64,000 bases of DNA from Enterococcus diestrammenae (GTDB lineage: Bacteria > Bacillota > Bacilli > Lactobacillales > Enterococcaceae): positions 58,916-122,915 of the forward strand of contig NZ_MAEI01000012.1 of assembly GCF_009933255.1 (NCBI RefSeq), in the 5' to 3' direction. Each line of letters opens with the position of its first letter. Within the stretch, counting starts at the first letter, position 1. The translations under genes were made by a program, and so were the position numbers. The notes below the pieces were generated by a model. The model was not told the DNA's origin. It saw only the letters and a list, made by a program, of their open reading frames with translations, and made no database searches. Shown piece by piece: positions 7,885 through 20,798 of this stretch.

Positions 7885-9591
7885 ATGTCTTTTGATGGCA
7901 TTTTTACCCATTTGATGGTTACCGAATTAAATCAGCGCTTGCTCTCAGGGCGGGTGACCAAGCTCCATCAACCCTACCCCAATGAAGTCGTCTTGGTCAT
8001 TCGGGCCCGGGGAAAAAATCATAAATTGTTACTTTCGGCTCATCCTACCTATGCTCGCGTCCAATTAACGGAGATGGCTTATGCCAACCCCGATACCCCA
8101 CCTAACTTTATTATGATGTTGCGGAAACATCTGGAAGGGGCCATTTTAGAAGAAATTAGCCAGGCAGACAACGACCGAGTGATTCATTTTGCTTTTAGTC
8201 GGCGGGATGAACTTGGAGATGTCCAAAACTTACTGTTAATCGTCGAATTGATGGGACGTCATAGCACGATTTTACTGATGAATCAACAGAGTGGTAAGAT
8301 TCTCGATGCCATCAAACATATTGGCTCTAGTCAGAATAGTTACCGTTCGTTACTCCCAGGTGTGGCCTATGTTGCTCCCCCAGAACAAGAAACTAGCAAT
8401 CCTTTTCTTGCTAAAGATCAAGAGGTCTTCGAACGACTGTCCCGCTTACCAGAATTATCAGGGGCTGCTTTACAACGTCAGTTTCAAGGTTTGGGTCGAG
8501 ATACGGCGGATGAACTGGCTTACCTGATGAGCCAACGCCCCAATGAAAAACTACCGGTTTGGCATGAGTTTTTTAATCGTCTCGCGACTAACCTTGCCCC
8601 TACTTTTTATCAGGTGGGGACGAAAGAGTTTTTCACACCTATTACCTACCAATCTTTAGCAAGACTGGCAGAAGAGTCACATCTTTTCCCGGATTTAAGC
8701 AGTCTCTTAGATGCCTTTTATCACGACAAAGCCGAACGGGATCGGGTGAAGCAACAAGGTGGCGAGTTGATTCGCAAAGTTGAAAACGAGTTGAAACGAA
8801 ATCGCAGTAAACTGGCCAAACGCCAAAAAACCTTAAAAGACTCAGAGAATGCAGAGGAGTTTCGCCAAAAAGGAGAACTACTCACGACGTTTTTGTATCA
8901 AGTTCCTCGGGGAGCTTCTACAGTTGAACTGGCAAATTACTATGACGAAGATCGCTCGTTAACCATCGCCCTTGATCCGGCGTTAACCCCCAATCAGAAT
9001 GCTCAAAAGTATTTTACCCGTTACCAAAAATTAAAAAATGCTGTCAAACTAATTCATACCCAAATAGCGGAGTCTGAAGCGGAGATTAATTACTTAGAAT
9101 CAGTAGTTGCCCAGCTAGAAATTGCCGGTCCCTTAGATTTGGCAGCAATTCGTGAAGAACTCACTACTCAAGGGTATCTTAAAAATCGTAACCCGAAAAA
9201 GCGGAAGGAAAAGCCTTCTCAACCGGAGCATTTTCAATCCTCCGATGGCACTGAAATCCTGGTAGGTAAAAACAATCTCCAAAATGATCAACTCACCTTA
9301 CGCACGGCCAAAAAAACGGATATTTGGCTGCATGCAAAAAACATCCCCGGCTCCCATGTGATTATCAAAAGTGCGTCCCCCTCAGAGACTACCTTGTTGG
9401 AGGCCGCTGAATTGGCCGCTTATTTTTCAAAATACCGGCAATCGGCTCAAGTGCCAGTGGATTACGTCCAAGTCAAACATATCCGTAAGCCCAATGGTGC
9501 CAAACCTGGCTACGTTATCTACGACAACCAGAAAACCCTCTATGTGACCCCTGAAGAAAGTCAAATCAATCGCTTACGGAAAAAACTATAA
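7885..9591 (+). CDS. rqcH: RqcH/Rqc2 NFACT protein (FbpA-like)
   Basis: RqcH binds stalled, split 50S subunits carrying nascent peptidyl-tRNA and recruits tRNA-Ala to add C-terminal alanine tails that mark the peptide for degradation. The 568-residue protein has the usual NFACT-N domain (about 1-270), a central Lys/Arg-rich coiled-coil arm (about 275-420) and the NFACT-R domain (about 440-560) with IWLHAKNIPGSH. In streptococci and enterococci the same protein has been called fibronectin-binding FbpA/PavA/EfbA despite lacking a signal peptide. GAGGAG precedes the ATG. It stands alone between two terminators. Confidence 0.95.
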   Translation: MSFDGIFTHLMVTELNQRLLSGRVTKLHQPYPNEVVLVIRARGKNHKLLLSAHPTYARVQLTEMAYANPDTPPNFIMMLRKHLEGAILEEISQADNDRVIHFAFSRRDELGDVQNLLLIVELMGRHSTILLMNQQSGKILDAIKHIGSSQNSYRSLLPGVAYVAPPEQETSNPFLAKDQEVFERLSRLPELSGAALQRQFQGLGRDTADELAYLMSQRPNEKLPVWHEFFNRLATNLAPTFYQVGTKEFFTPITYQSLARLAEESHLFPDLSSLLDAFYHDKAERDRVKQQGGELIRKVENELKRNRSKLAKRQKTLKDSENAEEFRQKGELLTTFLYQVPRGASTVELANYYDEDRSLTIALDPALTPNQNAQKYFTRYQKLKNAVKLIHTQIAESEAEINYLESVVAQLEIAGPLDLAAIREELTTQGYLKNRNPKKRKEKPSQPEHFQSSDGTEILVGKNNLQNDQLTLRTAKKTDIWLHAKNIPGSHVIIKSASPSETTLLEAAELAAYFSKYRQSAQVPVDYVQVKHIRKPNGAKPGYVIYDNQKTLYVTPEESQINRLRKKL

Positions 9592-9594
9592 TAA

Positions 9595-9653
9595 AACAGC
9601 GTGGACATGCTTCCGGAAAATCCTTCAAGTAAGTCCACGCTGTTTTATCGATA
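9595..9653 (+). terminator. intrinsic terminator after rqcH
   Basis: Perfect 14-base arms AAAACAGCGTGGAC and GTCCACGCTGTTTT flank a loop of about 27 bases. The hairpin begins 4 bases after the rqcH stop. Confidence 0.85.
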
Positions 9654-10098
9654 ATCGATTATTGGCTTTGCGCCTTAAGACTAGCATTTTTCTTCCTGGA
9701 AAAGATAGCCAGCCTATCGTAACAAAGATGAAATTTTACGCAGTAGGATTGATATGGCTATAAAAGCAATACGCATACAGTCATTTCTAAGCAGAGAATG
9801 CTAAGAAAGACTAGCAAATGTACTTAAAGTTGGCGGCACTTGCGACACTTACTCTAAGTTTGAAGCTCATAGACAAAGCTAAAGATACGTTTGCGCATAC
9901 AGTTACATCTAAGCAAAAACCGCAAGATGAACATGTAATGTCAAAGTGCTTTGTAATTAGTATTTTCTGGTCTAGCTATCGTCATGTCAATGCCTAGGTC
10001 GCTAATTGCGTGACATCAAAATGACGGCATGATACGCCACTTAAATCCTGATAGATCAGCCTGTTCGGCGCATGATTTTTTAAAAGTTCTTTATCCCT
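9654..10098. other. 445-base gene-free stretch with a repeated 23-mer
   Basis: No credible ORF is seen on either strand. Two imperfect copies (19 of 23 bases) of a GCATACAG...TCTAAGCA motif lie at 9771-9793 and 9893-9915. An imperfect dyad (CGTCAT...ATGACG) lies near 9978-10034. It could host a small RNA or be decayed sequence. Confidence 0.4.
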
Positions 10099-10145
10099 AA
10101 AAAAACAGCAGTGCTTCAATTATTGAAGTTCTGCTGTTTCTTTGT
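10099..10145 (-). terminator. bidirectional terminator
   Basis: Arms AAACAGCAG and CTGCTGTTT with an inner GCTTCAA/TTGAAG stem form a long hairpin. On the minus strand it ends in seven T, so it fits as the end of the carbonic anhydrase and possibly the pyr transcript; T-rich sequence also follows on the plus side. Confidence 0.75.
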
Positions 10146-10200
10146 CCTTTTATCCAATTCAAGTCACTTGCTAAAAGCAAGCCCTGCGATTGTCAATAAA

Positions 10201-10914
10201 CTATTCGGTTCTATCTGGAAAATAATAGACGTCGCGTCCTCTTAACTCCTGCAATGGTCGGTTGTTTCCTTGCAAGATTTCCTCTTGAAACTGAGAGAGG
10301 AAAGCACGGGAAAGTTGGGCGATTTCATCAAAAACAAACCAGTTGATGGGCCCTTTGGTGGGAGGTGTTGTTAATGATCCGACATAGTGAAAATGGCTAC
10401 GTGTTTTTGGTAAAAAGACACTTGGATCAAACACTTCTAAATGGCGATCCAAATCCCACACTGCTGATTGACGCAAAGGTCCCTCGGCCAGTATTTCTGG
10501 AGCAATTTCGCATAAGACACCAACGACGAGGTTATTGCCTTCTTTATCCATATGCACCAAATGAATTTCTACTGATTGCTGTTGGCCATCGATCCAATGC
10601 TCGCTAGGCAGATGATAATGAATATCTGTCAACGCATAATCCACGTTATTGAAGGTCACATAGCTGTCACATTCAAAGGGAATGAAGTGAATCGTATTTT
10701 TAAATTCTTTTTCGGTAAACCTTTCTGTCTGGTAATGAAAGGAGATTGCTTCAGATGAATGCACTATCTGGCTAGCTGCGTCATGTCGCAGGTGAATAGG
10801 CGACTGATAGCGAAAGGTTGCGCCTTCTGCATACCAGTCACACAAGGTATGCCAGTACTCAGGACCGTTGGCGCCACTGTAACTCCAGGGCACATCCATA
10901 TTTCGTTTGACCAT
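10201..10914 (-). CDS. alpha-class carbonic anhydrase
   Basis: This enzyme interconverts CO2 and bicarbonate. The alpha-class pattern is clear: YQSPIHL near the N-terminus, zinc-ligand His residues in IHYHLPSEHW and EIHLVHM, and the core FHYVGSLTTPP. The length (about 237) is normal, but no signal peptide is visible, whereas most bacterial alpha enzymes are exported; this one looks cytoplasmic. Start choice: the ATG at 10914 has GGAGG 6 bases upstream; 10920 is also possible. It lies 96 bases downstream of pyrE on the same strand without a clear terminator. Bicarbonate is a substrate of carbamoyl-phosphate synthase, so co-transcription would make sense. Confidence 0.9.
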   Translation of the reverse strand: MVKRNMDVPWSYSGANGPEYWHTLCDWYAEGATFRYQSPIHLRHDAASQIVHSSEAISFHYQTERFTEKEFKNTIHFIPFECDSYVTFNNVDYALTDIHYHLPSEHWIDGQQQSVEIHLVHMDKEGNNLVVGVLCEIAPEILAEGPLRQSAVWDLDRHLEVFDPSVFLPKTRSHFHYVGSLTTPPTKGPINWFVFDEIAQLSRAFLSQFQEEILQGNNRPLQELRGRDVYYFPDRTE

Positions 10915-11010
10915 CTCCATCCTCCTCTCCTAATCCTGCAAAACAAGATGAATTCCAAGAACCTGTTGTGCCAGTTTACCCCTAAAATATTTTTCCAGCA
11001 AAAAAAGTGC

Positions 11011-11648
11011 TCAAGCTTGCAACCAGCCGTTTGGATCTTCTTTAAACCGTTGCAACAATTGCAAGTCTGCTTCATTGATGTAGTTGGTTTCCAACGCCGC
11101 TTGTATCAAAGTGGAGTAATTCGTCAAGGTTAACAAAGGAATGCCGGCTTTTTCAAAATTAGCTTGGCCTTTGGGAAGTTCATAGGTGAAAATTGCAGCA
11201 ACGGCTAAAACATCAGCTCCTTCTCGTTTGGCTGCTTCAGCTGTCCCTAGAACCGAACCGCCGGTAGAGATCAAGTCTTCAATAATTACCATTTTTTGAC
11301 CTTTTTCGATACGCCCTTCGATTTGATTGCCTTTACCATGGTCTTTGGCCTTTGCTCGGATGTAAACCATTGGTAAATCTAAAATATCTGCCACCCAGGC
11401 AGCGTGAGGTACACCACCAGTAGCCGCACCAGCAATGACTTCTACATCAGGATAGGCTGCTTTAATTTTCGCAGCTAAGCCTTGAGCGATTTGTTTACGC
11501 ACTTTTGGGTAACTGATGGTGATCCGGTTATCACAATAAATCGGACTTTTAATCCCAGAGGCCCAGGTAAAAGGATCATTGGGACTTAAGAAGACGGCCT
11601 TAATAGCTAATAAGTCTTTTGCAACTGCAGCTTCAATCGATTGATTTG

Positions 11649-11652
<4 letters not shown>
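11011..11652 (-). CDS. pyrE: orotate phosphoribosyltransferase
   Basis: PyrE converts orotate and PRPP to orotidine 5'-phosphate. The PRPP-binding motif [12 protein letters not shown] is present at about residues 120-132, and the catalytic loop KAKDHGKGN precedes it. The protein is 213 residues from the ATG at 11652, which overlaps the pyrF stop as ATGA; a longer frame would extend into pyrF and is not supported. It is the last biosynthetic gene of the operon. Confidence 0.97.
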
Positions 11653-13297
<1,645 letters not shown>

Positions 13298-14095
13298 TTA
13301 GATAACCACCTTTCCGACAGGGAAAACAGGACCCTCGTCACAGACTTTCAAGCTTTTTTGTCCCGTATCATCATCAGCTACATGACAGACGCAAGCGTAA
13401 CAGGCGCCTACACCACAAGCCATTCGAGCCTCCATGGAAATTTGAGCGTTGGGATGATTTTGGAAGAGTTGGTCGACGGTTTTTAACAGGCCATTGTTGC
13501 CACATGCAAAGACTGCTGCTGGTTGCTTAGTTTCATAGTCGGGGTGATGCATCGCGGCTAACAACAAATTGCCGACGTTGCCTTGTACGCCAAAACTGCC
13601 ATCATCGGTTGCAAAACGGCATTCCCCTAAGGCTAGAAACTCTTCTTGGTAATACATCACTTCCTGACTAGCGAATCCTAAAAAGTGGACGGGTTGGGCG
13701 CCTAGTGCCAAGAGCTGCCGAGAAAGCTCGTATAAAGGTGGAATTCCGATGCCACCCCCGACAATGTAGACGAGATCGCCAGCCGTTATTTTTGACAGAT
13801 CAAAGCCATGACCTAATGGCCCGAGAACATCTAATTGGTCCCCGGCTTTTAGTTCGGCAAAAGCCTTGGTGCCGGCTCCTTCTGTGCGGTAAATGATCCG
13901 ACAAGTATTGTTAGTTAAATCCACTTGATTCAGACTAATCGGTCGCCGTAACAGCAAGTCTGCTTGTGGTACTCGGATATGCAAAAACTGGCCAGCTGTC
14001 GTCATTTCTTGCACCAATTCCCCTTGTAAGGTGAGCTCATAAATCCGAGGTGCTAATTGGCGTTGTGCCGTGATATTCATCATTTCTTGTTTCAA
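13298..14095 (-). CDS. pyrK: dihydroorotate dehydrogenase B, electron transfer subunit
   Basis: PyrK carries FAD and a 2Fe-2S cluster and links PyrD to NAD. The FAD motif LLRRPISL, the nucleotide loop VGGGIGIPPL and the C-terminal cluster motif CGVGACYACVC with a later Cys are all present in 265 residues. The likely start is TTG at 14095 with AAGGGG 8-9 bases upstream; a downstream ATG pair at about 14083 has a weaker site. It abuts pyrD directly. Confidence 0.95.
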   Translation of the reverse strand: MKQEMMNITAQRQLAPRIYELTLQGELVQEMTTAGQFLHIRVPQADLLLRRPISLNQVDLTNNTCRIIYRTEGAGTKAFAELKAGDQLDVLGPLGHGFDLSKITAGDLVYIVGGGIGIPPLYELSRQLLALGAQPVHFLGFASQEVMYYQEEFLALGECRFATDDGSFGVQGNVGNLLLAAMHHPDYETKQPAAVFACGNNGLLKTVDQLFQNHPNAQISMEARMACGVGACYACVCHVADDDTGQKSLKVCDEGPVFPVGKVVI

Positions 14096-14157
14096 TCAAA
14101 ACGCCCCTTTTTCCTGTATCCTGCCATCATTTGAGTGACGGTGTCATGATTCTTAGC

Positions 14158-14205
14158 GAAAGCTGTCTTCCCCCAAGCTTTCTAACTTTGGGAAAAACAG
14201 CTTTC
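14158..14205 (-). other. hairpin between carB and pyrK
   Basis: Arms GAAAGCTGT and ACAGCTTTC, with inner complementary runs around AAGCTT, form a stable stem in the only sizeable gap (132 bases) inside the operon. No T tract follows, so it is more likely an mRNA processing or stability element than a terminator. Confidence 0.55.
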
Positions 14206-14227
14206 AGCATGTTATTGTTCGATTATC

Positions 14228-17200
14228 TTAAATTGCTTGAGTAGCAAACGCCCGATCTTCCATGACTTTTAAGATTGCATCCGCCGTATCCAGTGAAGTG
14301 AACAATGGTACGCCATGTTCCACAGCTTCCCGTCGGATAATAAACCCATCCTCAGATGTCCCTTGGCGATTTTTATCCATAGTGTTGATGACCATTTGTG
14401 TATTGCCACTGCGAATCAAGTCAATCACATTTTCATCACAAGCGGTCTCAGATATCTTGCAGATTGTTTTGACCCTTAAGCCTTGTGCTTCAAAGTATTG
14501 GGCTGTACCACTAGTCGCTAATATGCTAAAGCCGACTTCTTGGAACCGCCGGGCCAAGGTCAGGGCTTCTGCTTTGGCATCATCGGCAATCGTAAACAAG
14601 ACGGCACCATAGTCAGGAATTTTTAGTCCAGCAGCTTCAAATGCTTTGTACAGTGCTTTTTCAAGACTGCGGTCAGAACCCATGACTTCCCCAGTGGATT
14701 TCATTTCTGGTCCCAAGTAGGTGTCCACTTTCAAAAGCTTCGTGAAGGAGAAGACCGGAGCTTTGATGTGAACATTTTTATCTTCTGGATAAAGCCCGTT
14801 TTGGTAGCCTAAATCTTTCAGTTTCGTCCCGAGAATCGCTTTGGTTGCGATTTGTGCCATTGGAATTCCGGTGACTTTACTCAAAAATGGTACGGTCCGA
14901 CTAGCACGTGGATTGACCTCGATGACATAGACTTTGTTTTCATGAATGACAAATTGGATATTCATCATACCGATACAGTTTAAGCCGATTGCTAGCTTTT
15001 GAGTATAATCAGCGATCGTCCCTTTGATTTCTTCTGACATAAATTGTGGGGGATAAACCGCCATGGAGTCTCCTGAGTGGACCCCTGCCCGCTCGATATG
15101 TTCCATAATACCTGGAATCAAAACCGTTTCCCCGTCACAAATGGCGTCGACTTCACACTCAGAACCAGTTAAGTAACTATCCACTAAGACTGGATGTTCT
15201 GGTGATGCTTTCACCGCCGTCTCCATATAGTTTTCCAAATCTGCTTGATTTTCGACGATTTCCATCGCGCGACCACCTAAGACATAGCTTGGCCGTACGA
15301 GGACGGGGTAACCAATTCGTTGGGCAATGGCGACTGCTTCAGCTTTGTTTGTAGCGGTATCCCCTGGTGGTTGAGGGATATCTAGCTGTTTCAAAGCTTG
15401 TTCGAACAAATCACGATTTTCTGCTCGGTCCAAGTCTTCAATAGCGGTACCGAGAATTTTAACGCCATTTTTTACCAAGGGTTCCGCTAAGTTGATGGCT
15501 GTTTGGCCCCCAAACTGGACGATGACACCGATTGGCTGTTCCAAATCAATCACATTCATAACATCTTCCAAAGTCAGCGGTTCAAAGTAGAGTTTATCTG
15601 AAATTGAAAAGTCGGTTGAGACTGTCTCTGGGTTGCTATTCATGATGATGGCTTCATAGCCGGCAGCTTGAATGGCTTTGACTGAATGAACGGTGGCATA
15701 GTCAAACTCTACCCCTTGACCAATCCGAATCGGTCCCGAGCCTAAGACCAAAACGGACGGTTTTTTGGTTGGAATACTTTCATTTTCAAATTCATAAGTG
15801 CTGTAGAAGTATGGAGTTTCCGATTCAAATTCGGCGGCGCACGTATCAACCATTTTGTAGACCGGCAGCAGCTTTTCCTCATGACGTAGCTGACGAACTT
15901 TAGCCTCTGTCAGGTTCCAAAGTTGAGCGATTTTACGGTCAGCAAAACCATGCTGTTTGGCTTGCTTTAAGACATTAATATCTCCGGGGGCTGCGGCTAG
16001 TGCTTGCTCGATTTCGACAATGTGCAAGAGTTTGTCTAAGAAGAAGAGATCAATCTTAGTCAAATCGGCAATTTCTTCGATCGGATAACCACGGCGAATT
16101 GCTTCTGTGACATAAAACAAGCGATCATCTTGCGCGCGCACCATTTTTTTGGTCAACTCAGCGTCACTAACGGCAGCAAACTCTGCAATTTCCGCGTGAT
16201 AGGTGCCGATTTCTAATGAACGAACAGCTTTTAACAGAGACTCTTCGATATTGCGACCAATCGCCATCACTTCTCCAGTGGCTTTCATCTGAGTTCCCAG
16301 TTGTCTTTCGCCACTTTCAAATTTGTCAAACGGCCAACGAGGAATTTTTGCGACAACATAGTCTAAGGCTGGTTCGAATTCAGCGTATGTGGTGCCAGTG
16401 ACGGGATTCTTCATCTCATCCAAGGTTAGACCAACAGCGATTTTAGCGGCTAACTTAGCAATCGGATACCCTGTCGCTTTTGAGGCCAAGGCTGATGAGC
16501 GGGAAACCCGTGGATTGACTTCAATGACGTAATAATTGAAGCTATGAGGATCCAAGGCTAGCTGAACGTTACAGCCCCCTTCAATCTTCAAGGCGCGAAT
16601 AATCGATAAGGACGCGTCCCGCAACATTTGGTATTCGTAGTCACTCAAAGTTTGGCTTGGAGCAAAGACGATGGAATCCCCTGTATGAATCCCCACTGGA
16701 TCAAAGTTTTCCATGTTACAGACGACGATGGCATTATCAGCGGAATCCCGCATCACTTCATACTCGATTTCTTTAAAGCCGGCAATGGAGCGCTCAATCA
16801 AGCACTGAGTTACCGGAGATAGCTTCAAGCCATTTTCAGCGATGGTTCGTAGCTCTTCTTCATTGTCACACATCCCGCCGCCAGTTCCGCCGAGGGTAAA
16901 AGCTGGGCGCACGATGATCGGATACCCGATTTGGTTGGCAAAGGTCACCGCTTCTTCCACCGTAGAGACGATTTCAGATTCTGGTATTGGCTGGCCTAAA
17001 TCTTCCATCAACTGTTTGAAGAGATCCCGGTCTTCGGCTTGGTCGATGGCGGAGAGTTTGGTCCCTAAGAGTTCAATGTTTAACTCGTCCAAAATACCGG
17101 ATTCCGCCAGTTCCATCGCCATATTTAACCCAGTTTGCCCGCCTAAAGTTGGCAAAAGCGCATCGGGATTTTCTTTCCGCAGAATTCGTGAAACGAACTC

Positions 17201-17413
17201 GTAAGTGATGGGTTCGATGTAGACTTTATCGGCGATTTCTTTATCGGTCATGATGGTAGCTGGATTTGAGTTCACCAAAACCACTTCATAGCCCTCTTCT
17301 TTTAACGCGAGACAAGCCTGAGTTCCGGCATAATCAAATTCGGCAGCTTGCCCAATGATAATCGGACCGGAACCGATCACCATAATTTTCTTGATATCTG
17401 TACGTTTTGGCAT
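14228..17413 (-). CDS. carB: carbamoyl-phosphate synthase, large subunit
   Basis: CarB makes carbamoyl phosphate from bicarbonate, ammonia and two ATP. The 1061-residue protein has two duplicated ATP-grasp halves (about 1-400 and 550-935), each starting with [17 protein letters not shown] sequence, an oligomerisation region between them, and a C-terminal allosteric domain (about 936-1061) of the MGS-like type. Length is normal for the family. Its start overlaps the carA stop by one base (TAATG). Confidence 0.98.
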   Translation of the reverse strand: MPKRTDIKKIMVIGSGPIIIGQAAEFDYAGTQACLALKEEGYEVVLVNSNPATIMTDKEIADKVYIEPITYEFVSRILRKENPDALLPTLGGQTGLNMAMELAESGILDELNIELLGTKLSAIDQAEDRDLFKQLMEDLGQPIPESEIVSTVEEAVTFANQIGYPIIVRPAFTLGGTGGGMCDNEEELRTIAENGLKLSPVTQCLIERSIAGFKEIEYEVMRDSADNAIVVCNMENFDPVGIHTGDSIVFAPSQTLSDYEYQMLRDASLSIIRALKIEGGCNVQLALDPHSFNYYVIEVNPRVSRSSALASKATGYPIAKLAAKIAVGLTLDEMKNPVTGTTYAEFEPALDYVVAKIPRWPFDKFESGERQLGTQMKATGEVMAIGRNIEESLLKAVRSLEIGTYHAEIAEFAAVSDAELTKKMVRAQDDRLFYVTEAIRRGYPIEEIADLTKIDLFFLDKLLHIVEIEQALAAAPGDINVLKQAKQHGFADRKIAQLWNLTEAKVRQLRHEEKLLPVYKMVDTCAAEFESETPYFYSTYEFENESIPTKKPSVLVLGSGPIRIGQGVEFDYATVHSVKAIQAAGYEAIIMNSNPETVSTDFSISDKLYFEPLTLEDVMNVIDLEQPIGVIVQFGGQTAINLAEPLVKNGVKILGTAIEDLDRAENRDLFEQALKQLDIPQPPGDTATNKAEAVAIAQRIGYPVLVRPSYVLGGRAMEIVENQADLENYMETAVKASPEHPVLVDSYLTGSECEVDAICDGETVLIPGIMEHIERAGVHSGDSMAVYPPQFMSEEIKGTIADYTQKLAIGLNCIGMMNIQFVIHENKVYVIEVNPRASRTVPFLSKVTGIPMAQIATKAILGTKLKDLGYQNGLYPEDKNVHIKAPVFSFTKLLKVDTYLGPEMKSTGEVMGSDRSLEKALYKAFEAAGLKIPDYGAVLFTIADDAKAEALTLARRFQEVGFSILATSGTAQYFEAQGLRVKTICKISETACDENVIDLIRSGNTQMVINTMDKNRQGTSEDGFIIRREAVEHGVPLFTSLDTADAILKVMEDRAFATQAI

Positions 17414-18489
17414 TATCTCTTCTCCTTTGTCGCATCCATCATTTCGATGAACTCGTCGAATAAATGCAAGGCATCGTGGGGACCAGGTGCTGCATCTGGG
17501 TGAAATTGTACGGTAAAGGCAGGGTATTTTTTGTGACGCACGCCTTCGATGGTCCCATCGTTGACTTCAACGTGAGTGACTAACAAACGTTCAGGGTCAA
17601 TGGAGTCCCCATCGACTGCATAGCCGTGGTTTTGTGAGGTAAAGTCGATTCGCCCGGTAGCAATTTCCCTTACTGGGTGGTTCAAACCTCGGTGTCCAAA
17701 TTTTAATTTGTAAGTATCTGCCCCATTTGCTAAGGCAAATAATTGATGACCCAGACAAATCCCGAAAATTGGAACTTTTCCTTGAATCTTTTGAATCATT
17801 TCAATGGCTTCTGGGACATCTTTAGGATCGCCGGGGCCATTAGTAAGCATTACCCCATCAGGAGCCAGCTCCAAGATAGTTTCTGCCGGCGTATTGTATG
17901 GTAAAACTGTCAAATTACAATTGCGACGGGATAGTTCCCGTAGGATTGAGTGTTTCAACCCAAAATCGATAACCACCACATTATGACCGATACCAGGACT
18001 TGGGTAAGGTTTTGAAGTAGAGACTTGTTCCACCTGATTGGTAGGCAAGACCACCGCCTTTAACTGGTCGTAGGCATGGGTGAAATCCTCTTCGGAAACA
18101 ATCGAGGCTTTCATCGTTCCGTGCTGACGAATTTTGCGAGTCAAGGCCCGGGTATCAATGCCGGCAATTCCGGGAATGTCTTTGCGCTTTAGAAATTCGT
18201 CTAAGGTAATCTGATTGCGCCAATTGCTAGCCCGGCGCGCATGTTCCTTTACCACGACCCCTTTACAAGTAGGGGCAATCGATTCGTAATCATCACGATT
18301 GATCCCGTAATTTCCCACCATCGGATAGGTGAAGGTGATGATTTGCCCATTAAAGCTTTGGTCGGTGGTAGTCTCTTGGTAGCCGGTCATGCTGGTGGTA
18401 AAGACGATTTCACCAGAAACATTGGTAGCCGCGCCAAAGCCTTCTCCTTCAAAATAGGTGCCGTCTTCTAATATTAACCATCGTTTCAT
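17413..18489 (-). CDS. carA: carbamoyl-phosphate synthase, small subunit
   Basis: CarA hydrolyses glutamine and tunnels ammonia to CarB. The N-terminal domain has [12 protein letters not shown]; the C-terminal class I glutamine amidotransferase has the nucleophile Cys in GICLGHQ and the His-Glu pair region [11 protein letters not shown]. It is 358 residues and starts directly at the pyrC stop. Position and one-base overlap with carB imply coupled translation. Confidence 0.98.
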   Translation of the reverse strand: MKRWLILEDGTYFEGEGFGAATNVSGEIVFTTSMTGYQETTTDQSFNGQIITFTYPMVGNYGINRDDYESIAPTCKGVVVKEHARRASNWRNQITLDEFLKRKDIPGIAGIDTRALTRKIRQHGTMKASIVSEEDFTHAYDQLKAVVLPTNQVEQVSTSKPYPSPGIGHNVVVIDFGLKHSILRELSRRNCNLTVLPYNTPAETILELAPDGVMLTNGPGDPKDVPEAIEMIQKIQGKVPIFGICLGHQLFALANGADTYKLKFGHRGLNHPVREIATGRIDFTSQNHGYAVDGDSIDPERLLVTHVEVNDGTIEGVRHKKYPAFTVQFHPDAAPGPHDALHLFDEFIEMMDATKEKR

Positions 18490-19773
18490 TTACTTACTCC
18501 CCTTTTGCCAAACTGGTTGTCCTTTTACAAAGGTAAATATGGTGTCCCCATAATTCTCCCACCCCACAAACGGTGTGTTGACTCCTAGGGATTTAAATTC
18601 TTTGTCATCGATAGTATAAGATTCATCGATGGCAAAAACTGCTAAGTCAGCGGGTTGGCCGACTTCCAAACGGCCAGTGTTCAGCCCGAAAATAGCGGCA
18701 GGCTTTACCGCCATCCAATCGATCACTTGCTCTAAAGTAAAACGGCCAGTTTTGACGAAATGGGTATAGATTAATTGGAAGGCGTATTCCGAACCTACGA
18801 TACCAAAAGGAGCCTTTAGAAAACTCTGATTTTTCTCTTCAAAACCATGGGGGGCATGATCGGTGGCGATACAGTCTAAAGTCCCATCCAATAAGCCTTC
18901 AATCAACGCTTCTCGATCCTCACTACCTCGCAAAGGAGGATTCATTTTCCAATATCCGAAATCTTCTGGAATATCCTCCTCACATAAAATCAAGTGATGG
19001 GGAGAAACCTCTGCAGTGACCTTGATACCGGCTTTTTTCGCATCTCGAATCACTCGGACACTTTCTTTCGTAGAGACGTGGCAGACGTGGTAATGGCACC
19101 CCGTCGCTTCCGCTAAAAGCAAGTCCCGGGCAATTTGTGAGGATTCAGTGACGCTTAAGATTCCCGGTAAATTCAATTCGGAGGCTCGTTTTCCAGCATG
19201 CATCACTCCACCGAATAACAAGGATTCATCTTCTGTGTGGGCGACCAAAGCCATGTCGTTTGCTGCTGCTTCTTTCATAGCCAAGTACATGGTCCCCGCC
19301 GTTTGTACACCGACGCCATCATTGGTAAAGGCAAAAGCTCCTGCTGCTTTTAAGGCGGCCATATCGGTTAATACTTCACTTCGAAGATCCGCTGTTATCG
19401 GTGCATACTGCAAGACGTTCACCACAGCGTCTTTTGCGATTAAGTCGTAAATTGCTTTGAGCTTTTCGGGAGTATCTGGTACTGGATTTAAGTTAGGCAT
19501 GGCGCAGACGGTGGTGAAGCCTCCCCGTGCAGCGGCTTCACTGCCTGTTTTGATCGTTTCTTTATAAGTAAACCCAGGTTCTCGAAAATGAACATGGACA
19601 TCCACCAAACCTTGCGTGATCAATTGTCCTTGGGCATCGTATACCCTATCGAACGCTTCTTCTGCAAAATCGGTACCTATAGCTTTGATCAGCCCTTCTT
19701 CGATCCAGATAGCTGCATCAATTAATTGATTGTCAAAGGAATTGATTTTGCCGTTTTTGATTAAGGTTTTCAT
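18490..19773 (-). CDS. pyrC: dihydroorotase
   Basis: PyrC cyclises carbamoyl aspartate to dihydroorotate. It is the 427-residue type I enzyme of Gram-positive bacteria, with the zinc motif DVHVHFREPG and the catalytic Asp in ATDHAPH. It lies between pyrB (40-base gap) and carA (no gap). Confidence 0.97.
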   Translation of the reverse strand: MKTLIKNGKINSFDNQLIDAAIWIEEGLIKAIGTDFAEEAFDRVYDAQGQLITQGLVDVHVHFREPGFTYKETIKTGSEAAARGGFTTVCAMPNLNPVPDTPEKLKAIYDLIAKDAVVNVLQYAPITADLRSEVLTDMAALKAAGAFAFTNDGVGVQTAGTMYLAMKEAAANDMALVAHTEDESLLFGGVMHAGKRASELNLPGILSVTESSQIARDLLLAEATGCHYHVCHVSTKESVRVIRDAKKAGIKVTAEVSPHHLILCEEDIPEDFGYWKMNPPLRGSEDREALIEGLLDGTLDCIATDHAPHGFEEKNQSFLKAPFGIVGSEYAFQLIYTHFVKTGRFTLEQVIDWMAVKPAAIFGLNTGRLEVGQPADLAVFAIDESYTIDDKEFKSLGVNTPFVGWENYGDTIFTFVKGQPVWQKGSK

Positions 19774-19812
19774 GTCTATGCCCTCCGTTTATTGTTATAT
19801 CGTGGTTGCAGC

Positions 19813-20745
19813 TTACGCCCGACCAGTTAAAATTGCTTCTAAAATGGCCATGCGTACATAAACGCCGTTGGTCATTTGTTGGACGATCCGGGATTGGATG
19901 CCTTCGACTAGCGCATCTGCCAATTCCACATCTCGATTGACGGGGGCTGGGTGCATAATGATGGCTCCCCGCTTCATCTTGCTCCCCCGTTCCAAGGTCA
20001 AACCGTATTGTTGATGGTAGCCTTCTTTGGTAAATCCCTGCTCTTCATCATCTGTATGGCGTTCATGTTGGACCCGTAACATCATCATGACATCTACCAT
20101 AGAAACGAGTTCATCTAGTGGCAAATAGTGCCCATAAACTTCAAAACTAGGATCATACCAACTTTCTGGTCCCGAGAAGTAAACTTCCGCCCCTAAACGT
20201 TTCAACATTTGCATATTGGATTTAGCAACTCGCGAATGAGTAATATCTCCCACAATTGCTACTTTCAACCCTTCAAAATGACCGAACTCCTCATAAATGG
20301 TCATTAAGTCTAAGAGACATTGAGAAGGATGTTGGCCACTGCCATCGCCACCGTTGACGATGGCGCACTGGATCGTTTTCGATTCGATTAACTCATCGTA
20401 GTACGCTTCATCCCCATGGCGAATCACTGCTACGTCCACTCCCAATGCTGACATGGTTAAGACGGTGTCATAGAGGGTCTCGCCTTTTTGTACCGAACTG
20501 TGACCAGCATCAAACTCGATAACTTCAATCCCTAATTTTTTTTCAGCTACATCAAAGCTTTTATGGGTTCGGGTACTATTCTCAAAAAATAAGTTTGTCG
20601 CAAAATACTGATCTTTTTCTGGGGTCCATTTGGCGCCTTGCTTGAATTCACGGCCTCGGCGAATGAGCCCCATTACTTCTTGATCCGACAGCGCTTCGAC
20701 ACTTAATAAATGTTTTAAACTGATACGTTCCGATTGGATGATCAT
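19813..20745 (-). CDS. pyrB: aspartate carbamoyltransferase
   Basis: PyrB joins carbamoyl phosphate to aspartate. The 310-residue protein has the carbamoyl-phosphate motif [12 protein letters not shown] and the aspartate-loop region [10 protein letters not shown]. No regulatory pyrI gene is nearby, as expected in Firmicutes, where PyrR attenuation replaces allosteric control. A 53-base gap to pyrP holds no terminator. Confidence 0.97.
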   Translation of the reverse strand: MIIQSERISLKHLLSVEALSDQEVMGLIRRGREFKQGAKWTPEKDQYFATNLFFENSTRTHKSFDVAEKKLGIEVIEFDAGHSSVQKGETLYDTVLTMSALGVDVAVIRHGDEAYYDELIESKTIQCAIVNGGDGSGQHPSQCLLDLMTIYEEFGHFEGLKVAIVGDITHSRVAKSNMQMLKRLGAEVYFSGPESWYDPSFEVYGHYLPLDELVSMVDVMMMLRVQHERHTDDEEQGFTKEGYHQQYGLTLERGSKMKRGAIIMHPAPVNRDVELADALVEGIQSRIVQQMTNGVYVRMAILEAILTGRA

Positions 20746-20798
20746 CGTTGTTCCCCCTGTTGATGATGTGTCATTGTGCCAAGTTTTGTTCGCTAGCT

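Noticed and set aside
10764..11075. 103-codon frame between pyrE and the carbonic anhydrase
   Set aside because: It overlaps both genes in another frame and has no start signal.
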